Assembly: GCA_021837545.1 (NCBI GenBank) | Contig: JAKBFR010000053.1 | Span: forward strand, 1 to 14,753 | From: Bacillota bacterium | GTDB lineage: Bacteria > Bacillota_A > Clostridia > Clostridiales > Clostridiaceae | Reading direction: 5' to 3' | Length of the DNA stretch: 14,753 bases | In this document: in pieces, positions 1 through 6,237 of the stretch | Layout of the letters: the number at the start of each line of letters is the position of its first letter | Position numbering within the stretch: position 1 is the stretch's first letter | Notes under the pieces: model-generated | Told to the model about the DNA's origin: nothing | The model's database searches: none | The model's input: the letters and a program-made list of their open reading frames with translations, nothing else | Position numbers and translations under genes: made by a program

Positions 1-17
1 ATGCTTCCAAATATCAT
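1..17 (-). CDS. 5' end of a gene running off the left edge, probably pyrimidine-related
   Basis: An ATG at 17..15 is preceded, seven bases away, by the ribosome site AGGGAG (about 30..25). Only five complete codons, M-I-F-G-S, are inside the window, so the product cannot be named from its own sequence. The leader carries a PyrR-type RNA hairpin (33-50) and a near-consensus promoter (93-121). Such hairpins are known to control genes of UMP synthesis and uracil uptake, so a pyr or uracil-transport gene is inferred. The alternative is that this ATG is not used and the true start lies further left. Confidence 0.4.
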
Positions 18-32
18 AGTTATGCTCCCTTT

Positions 33-50
33 TTGGCCTCACAGGACCAA
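33..50 (-). promoter_or_regulatory. PyrR-binding RNA hairpin in the leader of the left-edge gene
   Basis: Read on the minus strand, this is TTGG, a bulged U, CC, loop UGUGA, GG, CCAA. It matches the established PyrR binding-loop consensus ARUCCNGNGAGGYU at every specified position except the outermost A-U pair, which is a compensating G-C pair here. The bulged U and the GNGA loop are present. No terminator separates it from the start codon: the ribosome site begins about two bases after the hairpin, which suggests control of translation rather than the transcription attenuation of Bacillus. A second hairpin (70..49, arms AAGTTAA and TTAACTT) lies directly upstream and shares two bases with its lower stem. 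Function is inferred from sequence only. Confidence 0.72.
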
Positions 51-92
51 GTTAAAGTGTACCTTAACTTTTAAAATTTTCTCTTTTCAACT

Positions 93-121
93 ATTTTAGT
101 TGATAGATGATATTATGTCAA
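93..121 (-). promoter_or_regulatory. Sigma-A type promoter for the left-edge gene
   Basis: The -35 TTGACA (121..116, perfect) and -10 TAAAAT (98..93) are separated by 17 bases. Transcription would start near 86, giving a leader of about 70 nt that contains the PyrR-type hairpin. This is one of the best promoter matches in the window. Confidence 0.75.
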
Positions 122-355
122 GATAATTTAAGGATAGTTATATATTTAATATAATTCTTTTTATTTTAATCATATTTTATTAATTTTATTCTATATATTT
201 AGAATAAATATTCATTTAATATATTATATATTATCACATAATTATCATTATATAAAGTATAAAAATACATTTATTTTGAATTTTTATTCATGTATTGTTC
301 TATATATTCCAAATTCCAGGTTACTCTTATAATTTATACGTATATCCAAAATTAG
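122..355. other. AT-rich intergenic spacer with no gene
   Basis: The stretch is almost entirely A and T, with stops in every frame at short intervals. I see only short AT palindromes (for example GAATAAATATTC near 202-213) and no ribosome site followed by a credible frame. It separates the left-edge promoter from the terminator of the dehydrogenase gene. Confidence 0.6.
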
Positions 356-403
356 AAATAAAGGGTACTCTGTTGTGCAGTGGCATCAGAGTACCCTTTA
401 TTT
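356..403 (-). terminator. Rho-independent terminator, probably bidirectional
   Basis: A perfect 17-bp stem (356-372 with 387-403, core GGGTACTCTG) closes a 14-nt loop. It lies about 45 bases past the stop codon of the minus-strand dehydrogenase gene. On that strand the 3' arm runs into TTTATTTCTAATTTT, a broken U-tract. No gene ends into it from the left, so its main client is the dehydrogenase gene. Confidence 0.7.
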
Positions 404-447
404 CAGCAAGATATCGCATAAATACGATTTTCACATTGGAATCCATA

Positions 448-1227
448 CTAACTATTGTTTTTCAATATTATTTTCCTACTTAATGATCTTGGTATTAATT
501 TATTTGCTAAAATTAGCAATTTATTTTTATAGCCTGGAATTATTATTGTTTTTCCTTTCATAAATCCTAAATAAGCTTCTTCTGCAACCCTACTCGCATC
601 CATTAAATATTTTTTTGCTTTTTCTGATTTCTTTATTCCTGATTTTTCTTGGAATGATGTTTTTACTGGTCCTGGACAAAGACAGCTTACCTTTATTCCT
701 AAATTTTTCACTTCATCATGAATTGCTTCTGTTAATGATAAAACATATGCTTTACTCGAATAATACATAGACATCTTAGGTCCTCCAATAAAAGCAGCTG
801 TTGATCCTACATTTAAAATACCACCAGTTCTTCTTCTAATCATATCTTTTATAAAATATTTTGTAAGAGTAGTTAATGCAATAATATTTATATTTATTAA
901 TTTCTCTTCAAATCCATCTTCTGCTCCACTAAAAAATCCAAAACTCCCAATGCCCGCATTATTTATTAAATTATCCACAATGAAATTTTTTTCTTCCACA
1001 ACTTTTATTATTTTTTTACAGAATTTATCCACACATAAGTCAGTTTGTATTATCTCTACAGTTATTTTATATTCTTTTTCAAATTTAATTTTAATATCTT
1101 CTAGTTTCTCTTGATTTCTAGCTACGATAATTAAATTATGATTGTCAGCAGCAAAAAGTTTTGCTAATTCTAGGCCAATACCTTCTGTCCCACCAGTTAT
1201 CAATGTATATCTATTTAAAATATTCAT
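448..1227 (-). CDS. Short-chain dehydrogenase/reductase (SDR), classical type
   Basis: This is a 259-residue cytosolic NAD(P)-dependent oxidoreductase of the classical SDR family, at the normal length. The N-terminal Rossmann motif TGGTEGIG is at residues 11-18. NNAG follows at 89-92, and the catalytic set is N113, S142, Y155 and K159 (YYSSK). CPGPVKT at 184-190 is the PG motif after the active site. R37 after the second strand hints at NADP(H) preference. The substrate cannot be read; similar proteins are often annotated as DltE/YdfG-like or fatty-acyl reductases. The start is supported by AGAAGGAAAG about seven bases upstream. It stands alone, with a FeoA-like remnant upstream and a hairpin terminator downstream. 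Confidence 0.9.
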   Translation of the reverse strand: MNILNRYTLITGGTEGIGLELAKLFAADNHNLIIVARNQEKLEDIKIKFEKEYKITVEIIQTDLCVDKFCKKIIKVVEEKNFIVDNLINNAGIGSFGFFSGAEDGFEEKLININIIALTTLTKYFIKDMIRRRTGGILNVGSTAAFIGGPKMSMYYSSKAYVLSLTEAIHDEVKNLGIKVSCLCPGPVKTSFQEKSGIKKSEKAKKYLMDASRVAEEAYLGFMKGKTIIIPGYKNKLLILANKLIPRSLSRKIILKNNS

Positions 1228-1263
1228 TTTTATCTTTCCTTCTCTTATTCTTTTGAATGTACT

Positions 1264-1400
1264 TTACGTAATTTTGTTAAAAAATATTCTTCTAAGCTCG
1301 CCCTCAGCATCAATCTCAACCACTCTAACTTCTTCATCTAAATTTATCTTACTTAATATATTCTCTTGTTTACCATTATTTTTTTCTTGAAATTTAATTT
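1264..1400 (-). pseudogene. Decayed FeoA-like domain fragment
   Basis: On the minus strand an open frame of 44 codons without any start codon ends at TAA 1266..1264. Its middle part reads INLDEEVRVVEIDAEGEL followed by RR. This resembles the first half of FeoA domains (a small SH3-like domain of ferrous iron uptake proteins and iron regulators), where the pattern is roughly VxxIxxxxxLRRRLxDLG. After RR (1288-1293) the similarity fades (I-F-F-N-K-I-T, stop), so the second half of the domain is missing. An in-frame TAA at 1403..1401 closes the upstream end. I read it as a remnant of a lost feoA-like gene. A chance frame is possible, but the charged, valine-rich pattern is unlike the surrounding AT-rich spacer. 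Confidence 0.45.
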
Positions 1401-1467
1401 ATAGTGCTACTAGCAACTTATGATATTTTAAAGAGTATTTAGTAAAAATATTCGATTCAAACTTAAT

Positions 1468-1496
1468 TTGTAATTTAATTAAATTTGTGTTATTAT
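1468..1496 (+). promoter_or_regulatory. Promoter with extended -10, no ORF downstream
   Basis: TTGTAA (1468-1473), 17 bases, then TATTAT (1491-1496) preceded by TG with one base between (extended -10). The predicted start is near 1503. The next gene on this strand is more than 3 kb away, so the transcript would be the short unit that ends at the 1590-1630 terminator. AT-rich DNA yields chance matches, hence moderate confidence. Confidence 0.5.
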
Positions 1497-1502
1497 TAAA
1501 TT

Positions 1503-1630
1503 AAATAAATATTCAGAATATTTAAGCAGCTACAGGTTATTCTGAGCTGACCTTAATAATCTGGACATCTTTCAACACCACTTTTTCTTAAAAGACGCTT
1601 ATCATTATTGTGACAAGTGTCTTTTATTTT
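1503..1630 (+). ncRNA. Candidate small RNA, about 125 nt
   Basis: The region runs from a credible promoter to a strong terminator and contains no ORF with a ribosome site. It is less AT-rich than its flanks. It can fold as CAGCT/AGCTG (1527-1531 with 1545-1549) extended inside by CAG/CTG with one bulged A. A competing stem pairs CAGGTTATT (1533-1541) with AATAATCTG (1555-1563, one G-U). The two share bases and cannot form together. Between 1564 and 1589 lies an unstructured C/A/U-rich linker containing CAACACCAC, of the kind that small RNAs use for pairing. I do not recognise an RNA family. It could instead be a relic leader of a lost gene. Confidence 0.38.
1590..1630 (+). terminator. Rho-independent terminator
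   Basis: Arms AAAAGACGCTTATC (1590-1603) and GACAAGTGTCTTTT (1612-1625) form a 14-position stem with one G-U pair and one mismatch around an 8-nt loop, followed by ATTTTT on the plus strand. It may also stop minus-strand transcripts from mgsA, although the tail on that side (TTTTAAGAAAAA) is weaker. Confidence 0.7.
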
Positions 1631-1800
1631 TAACTTATAATTTTATATATAAAATAAGACTTATAATTGCACAGTAATCATTTCGAAATACGCTTTATTT
1701 ATTAGCATATTCTAAAATCACTACATGTGAATTATAAATCCCATAAATATCATTGTAATAAAAATACTACTTAATCTTTATATTAGAGCATGTCCATTAA

Positions 1801-2160
1801 TTAAAATTTGTCTATTATAAGCTCTGCTGTCTTTATATTAGTAACAACTGCTACATTATGTACATTACACACTCTAAGTAATGCTGATACATCAGGTTCA
1901 TGAGGTTGTGAAGTTAGTGGATCTGTAAAAAATATTACTAAATCAATCTGACCTTCAGCAATACGACCACCTAACTGTTGATCTCCTCCATATGGTCCAG
2001 ATAAATATCTCTTAACCTCAAGCCCAGTTGCTTCTGATATCATCTTTCCTGTTGTTCCAGTAGCAACTAAATCATACTTAGCTAATATTTCTTTATACTT
2101 TTTTGCAAATTCAATAATTTCTTGTTTCTTTTTATCATGAGCTATTAAAGCAATTTTCAT
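1801..2160 (-). CDS. mgsA: Methylglyoxal synthase
   Basis: This cytosolic lyase converts dihydroxyacetone phosphate to methylglyoxal and phosphate, a bypass of lower glycolysis when phosphate is short. The 119-residue protein has the family's marks in order: LIAHD (5-9), ATGTTG (33-38) for phosphate binding, SGPYGGDQQ (54-62) with catalytic Asp60, FFTDPL (77-82), PHEPD (86-90) with His87, and LLR (94-96). The length is slightly shorter than the 152-residue E. coli enzyme, mostly at the N-terminus. An in-frame ATG nine bases upstream (2169) abuts the ribosome site AAGGGG with no spacing, so the ATG at 2160, nine bases from it, is the start. The gene is probably transcribed alone from a TATAAT at 2212..2207. 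Confidence 0.95.
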   Translation of the reverse strand: MKIALIAHDKKKQEIIEFAKKYKEILAKYDLVATGTTGKMISEATGLEVKRYLSGPYGGDQQLGGRIAEGQIDLVIFFTDPLTSQPHEPDVSALLRVCNVHNVAVVTNIKTAELIIDKF

Positions 2161-2169
2161 AACTGTCAT

Positions 2170-2178
2170 CCCCTTTTT
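2170..2178 (-). promoter_or_regulatory. Ribosome binding site that decides the mgsA start
   Basis: AAAAAGGGG on the minus strand ends directly against one ATG (2169) and nine bases before a second in-frame ATG (2160). Only the second is properly spaced, so three residues (M-T-V) of the longest frame are probably not translated. Confidence 0.7.
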
Positions 2179-2206
2179 AACATTTTCAATACGTTTTCAT
2201 ACTGAA

Positions 2207-2212
2207 ATTATA
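2207..2212 (-). promoter_or_regulatory. Probable -10 box for mgsA
   Basis: A perfect TATAAT (2212..2207) lies about 45 bases upstream of the mgsA start, between it and the end of the acetyltransferase gene. The region 17 bases further upstream is only T-rich (TTTTTT), so the -35 is poor. Confidence 0.4.
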
Positions 2213-2237
2213 CTATAATTTTATAAATAAAAAAAGA

Positions 2238-2693
2238 TTATTTTATTAACAATTTATGCATCTTTACATGAGGTATTCCAGCTTCCTCATAAATATCTGA
2301 TGTTATAATAAATCCAACACTTTCATATAACGATTTTGCATATAGCTGTGAAGATAACACAATCTTATTCTCTTGAAAATTCAACTTAATATATTCAACA
2401 GTTTCCTTAAGCATTTCCTGGGCAATACCCCTTTTTCTAAATTTATTTAAAACCAATACTCTTCCAATTGATATATTTTCATAATTTATTCCTTTTGGAA
2501 CTATCCTACAATAGGCTACTACTCTTTCATTTTCTTCTAAAAATACATGTATACATTTATCATCCACTCCATCAAGTTCCTCTTCACATATAATCTTCTG
2601 CTCTTGGATAAATACTTCGCATCGACTTCTAGTTATTTCATATAATTGTTTCAATGTTAATTTATCAAATCCTTTAATATTCCATTTGTTCAT
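2238..2693 (-). CDS. ElaA-type GNAT N-acetyltransferase
   Basis: The 151-residue protein belongs to the GNAT superfamily, which transfers acetyl groups from acetyl-CoA to amines; the acceptor is unknown for ElaA-type members. The N-terminal LTLKQLYEITRSRCEVFIQEQ (13-33) and the following DGVDDKCIHVF (41-51) are the ElaA pattern. IGRVLV (76-81) is the central strand, RKRGIA (86-91) the acetyl-CoA pyrophosphate loop, LYAKSLYESVGF (117-128) the region with the GNAT tyrosine, and YEEAGIPHVKM (135-145) the ElaA C-terminal signature. The start has GGAG ten bases upstream. It lies 77 bases before mgsA on the same strand, but mgsA seems to have its own -10, so an operon is not clear. Confidence 0.88.
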   Translation of the reverse strand: MNKWNIKGFDKLTLKQLYEITRSRCEVFIQEQKIICEEELDGVDDKCIHVFLEENERVVAYCRIVPKGINYENISIGRVLVLNKFRKRGIAQEMLKETVEYIKLNFQENKIVLSSQLYAKSLYESVGFIITSDIYEEAGIPHVKMHKLLIK

Positions 2694-2743
2694 TTATATT
2701 ATTCTCCTATCATAATATTTTACCTTTAGTAACTTATTTCTTG

Positions 2744-2749
2744 ATTATA
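2744..2749 (-). promoter_or_regulatory. Possible -10 box for the acetyltransferase gene
   Basis: TATAAT at 2749..2744 lies about 50 bases upstream of the ATG, with TTAAGC sixteen bases further upstream as a weak -35. It falls after the proBA terminator, as expected for a separate transcription unit. Confidence 0.35.
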
Positions 2750-2788
2750 TTTAAATATGGATAATGCTTAATGTAAAAATAAATAAAA

Positions 2789-2828
2789 AATATAGGGATG
2801 CTTCTCTAAAAAGCCACTCCCTCATATT
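2789..2828 (-). terminator. Terminator of the proBA operon
   Basis: On the minus strand the arms AATATGAGGGAGTG (2828..2815) and CATCCCTATATT (2800..2789) pair with two bulged Gs, followed by a T-tract (TTTTTTATTT, overlapping the arm's last bases). It begins 28 bases past the proA stop. Confidence 0.7.
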
Positions 2829-2856
2829 TTTATTATCTATGTCCATACTTAAACTT

Positions 2857-4119
2857 CTATCTTATTTGTCCATTTCCATAAATAATATATTTTATTGTTG
2901 TTAATTCCTTAAGTCCCATTGGACCTCTAGCATGTAACTTTTGAGTACTTATTCCTATTTCTGCTCCAAATCCAAATTCAGAACCATCTGTGAATCTTGT
3001 TGACGCATTCACATAAACAGCCGCAGCATCTACTCTCTGTAAAAATTTTTGAGAGTTTTTATAACTTTCTGTAATAATAGCTTCTGAGTGTCCTGTTCCA
3101 TATTTATTTATGTGAGAAATTGCCTCATCTACATCCTTAACTATTTTCACAGCCATGATGTAGTCTAAATATTCTTTTCCCCAATCTTCTTCATTAGCTT
3201 TTTCAATATCATTTATTATAGCTTGTGATGCTTCATCACCTTTAACTGCAACTCCATTTTCTCTTAATGCCCTAACAGCTATTGGTAAAAAGTCCTTAGC
3301 TATTTTTTCATTTACTAGCAACTTTTCAGCTGAATTGCAAACAGATGGTCTTGATGCCTTTGCATTAACAGCAATATTTTTTGCCATTTCAAAATCACAG
3401 CTTTCATCTACATATATATGGCAGTTGCCTGTACCTGTTTCTATAACTGGAACCGTAGCATTTTTCAGAACTGCTTGAATTAAACCTGCTCCTCCTCTTG
3501 GAATAAGAACATCTATAAATTCATTTAATCTCATCATCTCATTAGCAACATCCCTACTTGTATCTTCTATAAGCTGAACTGAATATTTAGGTAATCCAGC
3601 TCTTTCAATTCCCTTAGTTAAAGCCTTAATTATAGCTTTATTAGAATTAATAGCTTCACTACCCCCTCTTAATATAACAGCATTTCCTGTCTTTAAACAA
3701 AGTGCTGCTGCATCACAAGTTACATTAGGTCTTGATTCATAAATTATTCCTATAACCCCCAATGGTACTCTTTTTTGTCCTATTTGTAATCCATTTGGCC
3801 TTTGCCACATTGAAATTACTTCACCAATTGGATCTTGAAGTTTAACTACATCCTTAAGCCCATCAGCCATTCCTTCAACTCGTTCATCATTTAGTGCTAA
3901 TCTATCTAACATAGCCTTTGATGTACCCTTTGACTTAGCAATCTCTAAATCTATTTCATTAGCTTTAATTATATATTTCTTTGCATTGATAATCTCCTCA
4001 GCCATAAAAGTTAATGCGTTATCCTTCTCCTTTGTTGATGCGATACCCAATTCATAAGATGCTTCCTTTGAGTTTTGTCCCATATCTACTAAATAATTTT
4101 TTCCTAATAATTCACTCAT
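2857..4119 (-). CDS. proA: Gamma-glutamyl phosphate reductase (glutamate-5-semialdehyde dehydrogenase)
   Basis: This is the second step of proline synthesis: NADPH-dependent reduction of glutamyl-5-phosphate to glutamate-5-semialdehyde. At 420 residues it is full length for the family. PLGVIGIIYESRPNVT (119-134) and LKTGNAVILRGGSEA (142-156) form the nucleotide-binding part. ETGTGNCHIYVD (227-238) and the catalytic Cys261 in RPSVCN follow. VDEAISHINKYGTGHSEAI (330-348) is the classic ProA signature, and GFGAEIGISTQKLHARGPMG (383-402) is the conserved C-terminal block. It lies 16 bases downstream of proB with its own GGGGG ribosome site, so the two are translationally close and surely one operon. 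A strong hairpin terminator follows. Confidence 0.97.
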   Translation of the reverse strand: MSELLGKNYLVDMGQNSKEASYELGIASTKEKDNALTFMAEEIINAKKYIIKANEIDLEIAKSKGTSKAMLDRLALNDERVEGMADGLKDVVKLQDPIGEVISMWQRPNGLQIGQKRVPLGVIGIIYESRPNVTCDAAALCLKTGNAVILRGGSEAINSNKAIIKALTKGIERAGLPKYSVQLIEDTSRDVANEMMRLNEFIDVLIPRGGAGLIQAVLKNATVPVIETGTGNCHIYVDESCDFEMAKNIAVNAKASRPSVCNSAEKLLVNEKIAKDFLPIAVRALRENGVAVKGDEASQAIINDIEKANEEDWGKEYLDYIMAVKIVKDVDEAISHINKYGTGHSEAIITESYKNSQKFLQRVDAAAVYVNASTRFTDGSEFGFGAEIGISTQKLHARGPMGLKELTTIKYIIYGNGQIR

Positions 4120-4135
4120 CTTTTAGCCCCCATTT

Positions 4136-4951
4136 TTATTTTTTTACAGATGATAAAAATAAAGTTCCTATTTCTTCACCTTTTAGGATCTCTAATAATA
4201 TACTTGGTTCGCTACCATTAGCCAAAACCATATCTACCCCTGCTTTTGTCGCTTTTTTAGCTGCTGTTATTTTTGTAATCATTCCACCAGTACCTAAGTT
4301 GGAGCCAGCCCCTCCAGCACATTCTTCTAATTCAGGTGTTATATCCTTAACTTCTTTTAATAATTTTGCTTCATTATTACTTCTTGGGTCTGAATCATAA
4401 AATCCATCTATGTCAGATAATATTATTAGCAAATCTGCATTAATTAATGAGGCAACTATAGCTGATAAATTATCATTATCTCCAAATTTAACTATATTCT
4501 CTATCTCATCTATTGCAACTGTATCATTTTCATTTACTATTGGAATTATTTTTTTCTCTAATAAAGTTTCAAACGTATTACATACATTTTCTCTAATATG
4601 ATCATCTTCCACTACATCCCTAGTAAGCAAAACTTGACCTACTATGTGACTATATTCTCCAAAAAATTTACTATATATATGCATCAATTCACATTGTCCA
4701 ACTGATGCTACTGCTTGCTTTTCTCTTATACTTTGGGGCTTTTCTTTTAATTTCAACTTATTCACACCAACACCAATTGCACCTGATGTTACAAGAGTAA
4801 TCTGTTTACCTGAATTAACTATATCAGATAGAACCCTTGTTAATTTTTCAATTCTACTTAAATTAATATTTCCATTATCATAAGTTAATGTCGATGTACC
4901 AACTTTTACAACTATTCTATTGGCATCTTTTAATCTTTGACGAAAGCCCAT
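4136..4951 (-). CDS. proB: Glutamate 5-kinase, short form without PUA domain
   Basis: This is the first and normally feedback-controlled step of proline synthesis: ATP-dependent phosphorylation of glutamate to glutamyl-5-phosphate. The 271 residues form one amino-acid-kinase domain. VVKVGTSTL (14-22) binds phosphate, LVTSGAIGVG (53-62) is the nucleotide loop, IPIVNENDTVA (136-146) and KFGDNDNLSA (155-164) contact glutamate and ATP, LLILSDIDGFYDSDP (174-189) and GTGGMITKI (220-228) complete the fold. The E. coli enzyme has an extra C-terminal PUA domain (367 residues in total) that is absent here, as in a number of other ProB proteins. Start: AAGGGG eight bases upstream of ATG 4951. First gene of proBA. 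Confidence 0.96.
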   Translation of the reverse strand: MGFRQRLKDANRIVVKVGTSTLTYDNGNINLSRIEKLTRVLSDIVNSGKQITLVTSGAIGVGVNKLKLKEKPQSIREKQAVASVGQCELMHIYSKFFGEYSHIVGQVLLTRDVVEDDHIRENVCNTFETLLEKKIIPIVNENDTVAIDEIENIVKFGDNDNLSAIVASLINADLLIILSDIDGFYDSDPRSNNEAKLLKEVKDITPELEECAGGAGSNLGTGGMITKITAAKKATKAGVDMVLANGSEPSILLEILKGEEIGTLFLSSVKK

Positions 4952-4992
4952 TTTTACATCCCCTTAAAAGTCATATTTATTCCTTATGTTTT

Positions 4993-5021
4993 ATCTTACT
5001 ATACCTAATTTATCTTATCAA
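4993..5021 (-). promoter_or_regulatory. Promoter of proBA
   Basis: TTGATA (5021..5016), a 17-base spacer and TAAGAT (4998..4993). The predicted start near 4986 leaves a leader of about 35 nt, with no room for a T-box or other riboswitch. It is arranged back to back with the promoter at 5033-5061. Confidence 0.6.
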
Positions 5022-5032
5022 GATAGAAAATA

Positions 5033-5061
5033 TTGTCCCTAAATTTTTCCTAGATTATAAT
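5033..5061 (+). promoter_or_regulatory. Promoter of the small membrane protein gene
   Basis: TTGTCC (5033-5038), 17 bases, then a perfect TATAAT (5056-5061). The predicted start near 5068 is about 50 bases before the coding region. Its -35 lies 12 bases from the proBA -35, so the two units share a compact divergent control region. Confidence 0.6.
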
Positions 5062-5102
5062 GCTAATTTATAGTATCGTTATTGTTAATAACTGTATTTT
5101 AT

Positions 5103-5109
5103 AAGGAGG
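5103..5109 (+). promoter_or_regulatory. Strong ribosome binding site in front of a non-ATG start
   Basis: AAGGAGG is a near-perfect Shine-Dalgarno sequence. No ATG, GTG or usable TTG lies at the right distance: the TTG at 5111 is only one base away and its frame stops after three codons. The codon nine bases away in the open frame is ATA (5119). Confidence 0.75.
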
Positions 5110-5118
5110 TTTGCTAAA

Positions 5119-5319
5119 ATAGAAATTGAATCTTCTACATTAGTAGTAACTTACATGAACCTTTTTGTTGTTTTAATTATATTATCATTTTTTATATTTA
5201 TAATTGTTAAAATAGTAAAAATCCTAAGTCATTCTAAAAATACTAATGACTTAATTTTAAAAGAACTTAAAGATATTTCTTCTAAATTAAATAAAAAAAG
5301 ACTAAAGAATCCAAATTGA
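5119..5319 (+). CDS. Small single-pass membrane protein with an apparent ATA start
   Basis: An open frame of 66 codons ends at TGA 5319. The product has an N-terminal segment E-I-E-S-S-T, a hydrophobic helix (about residues 8-30, VVTYMNLFVVLIILSFFIFI) and a lysine-rich, probably helical cytosolic tail (31-66). Small membrane proteins of this shape are common in clostridia, and I cannot assign a function. The promoter (5033-5061) and AAGGAGG (5103-5109) argue strongly that it is expressed. The codon at the right spacing is ATA; one G-to-A change from ATG would explain it. An internal ATG (5155, residue 13) has no ribosome site and would cut into the helix. A weak hairpin (about 5301-5329) follows. 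A sequencing error at 5121 or true ATA initiation are the alternatives. Confidence 0.7.
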   Translation: MEIESSTLVVTYMNLFVVLIILSFFIFIIVKIVKILSHSKNTNDLILKELKDISSKLNKKRLKNPN

Positions 5320-5407
5320 ATCCCTTAGTACTATATTTATTTAATAATCAAAACCAACAGAATATAAAATTTTAATATTCATTTTTTAGTTTCATATTAT
5401 CTCTTCT

Positions 5408-6052
5408 TTAAATTATATATGCAAATACACAAATAAAGTGACACAATGTACCTAACATAATGAACACATGAAATATCTCATGTCTTCCAAATAGCCATAT
5501 CCTTTTTTCTGTTTTTAATGCATATATTACTCCACCTATTGTATACATTACGCCACCTAAAACGAACCATACTAACCCTGCTACTGGTAAAACTTTCGAT
5601 ATTGGATATATTGCAACTATTGCAAACCAACCAATTCCTATATACATTGCACTACTTAACCATCTAGGACAAGTTACCCAGCACAATTTGAATCCTATTC
5701 CTATAACTGAGCATATTGTTACAGCTAAGAACAAATTCGTCCCTATTTTCCCATGTAATGCCACTAAACAGAATGGAGCATATGATCCTGTAATTAAAAT
5801 AAATATCATTGAATGATCTAATCTTTTTAGCATCTTTATTACTTTATCACTAGCTTTTACCCAATGATATGTTGTTGATGCACTGTATAATAAAATCATA
5901 CTTACTCCCAAAAATAATACTGATCCAAATGTTATTGCAGAACTTTCTGTTATATATGCTTTAACTAACATAGCAATCAAAGCAAATAATGACAATACCG
6001 CACCAATACAATGAGTTAATCCATTAATAGGTTCTCTTAAATATTTCTCCAT
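5408..6052 (-). CDS. trhA: Hemolysin III / TrhA, PAQR-family membrane protein
   Basis: The 214-residue integral membrane protein belongs to the hemolysin III branch of the PAQR family (relatives of adiponectin receptors), which is linked to membrane-fluidity homeostasis; the haemolysin name is historical. Seven hydrophobic segments are visible. The N-terminal REPINGLTH (6-14), STTYH (59-63, His63), LDHSMIFILITGSYAP (78-93) and the C-terminal GRHEIFH (189-195) with His191 and His195 are the family motifs. His63, His191 and His195 match the zinc ligands of PAQR proteins. An in-frame ATG at 6067 overlaps the ribosome site GGGAGG; the ATG at 6052, seven bases behind it, is the start. It is divergent to the DUF1836 gene, and both leaders carry the same dyad. 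Confidence 0.93.
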   Translation of the reverse strand: MEKYLREPINGLTHCIGAVLSLFALIAMLVKAYITESSAITFGSVLFLGVSMILLYSASTTYHWVKASDKVIKMLKRLDHSMIFILITGSYAPFCLVALHGKIGTNLFLAVTICSVIGIGFKLCWVTCPRWLSSAMYIGIGWFAIVAIYPISKVLPVAGLVWFVLGGVMYTIGGVIYALKTEKRIWLFGRHEIFHVFIMLGTLCHFICVFAYII

Positions 6053-6059
6053 TCTCTTA

Positions 6060-6065
6060 CCTCCC
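6060..6065 (-). promoter_or_regulatory. Ribosome binding site that decides the trhA start
   Basis: GGGAGG (6065..6060) overlaps an in-frame upstream ATG (6067) and sits seven bases before the ATG at 6052. The five residues M-G-G-K-R of the longer frame are the ribosome site itself. Confidence 0.75.
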
Positions 6066-6074
6066 ATTTAATTC

Positions 6075-6097
6075 CACATAGTTTTAATAACTACGTG
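6075..6097. promoter_or_regulatory. Dyad copy 1, candidate operator in the trhA leader
   Basis: Arms CACATAGTT (6075-6083) and AACTACGTG (6089-6097) pair at 8 of 9 positions around TTAAT. The element matches the dyad at 6238-6260 at 19 of 23 positions. It lies between the predicted trhA promoter and its ribosome site, about 8-30 bases past the predicted transcription start. Confidence 0.55.
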
Positions 6098-6111
6098 TTA
6101 GTATATTGATA

Positions 6112-6140
6112 ATTATTTCATATATCCATTTATATTGCAA
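6112..6140 (-). promoter_or_regulatory. Possible trhA promoter
   Basis: TTGCAA (6140..6135), 17 bases, AATAAT (6117..6112). The match is moderate in AT-rich DNA, but it places dyad copy 1 just inside the transcript, in mirror image to the DUF1836 side. Confidence 0.4.
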
Positions 6141-6192
6141 AAGTTATTTTTCCTTATTTTCTATTGCTAATTAGTATTTTACCCATTAATGC

Positions 6193-6233
6193 TTGAATTA
6201 TCACCTTCTTTCGATTAATATTGAAATTATAAT
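6193..6233 (+). promoter_or_regulatory. Promoter region of the DUF1836 gene
   Basis: TTGAAT (6193-6198), 17 bases and TAATAT (6216-6221) form one good pair. A second, perfect TATAAT lies at 6228-6233 with only a weak -35 (TTCTTT). With either, the dyad at 6238-6260 overlaps or directly follows the transcription start. Confidence 0.5.
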
Positions 6234-6237
6234 AAAA

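Noticed and set aside
1142..1390. Plus-strand frame of 82 codons across the SDR start and the FeoA-like remnant
   Set aside because: It is antisense to the SDR gene and the remnant, has no ribosome site, and its hydrophobic composition is what the opposite strand of AT-rich coding DNA gives.
1405..1420. Palindrome TGCTA-C-TAGCA upstream of the FeoA-like remnant
   Set aside because: The arms are only five bases; no promoter pair lies around it that I would defend, and no second copy was seen.
4014..4400. Plus-strand frame of 128 codons across proB and proA
   Set aside because: It is fully antisense to two clear enzyme genes and lacks a ribosome site and any recognisable motif.
4952..4992. 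T-box or proline-responsive leader before proB
   Set aside because: The predicted leader is only about 35 nt and lacks the T-box sequence and any terminator hairpin.
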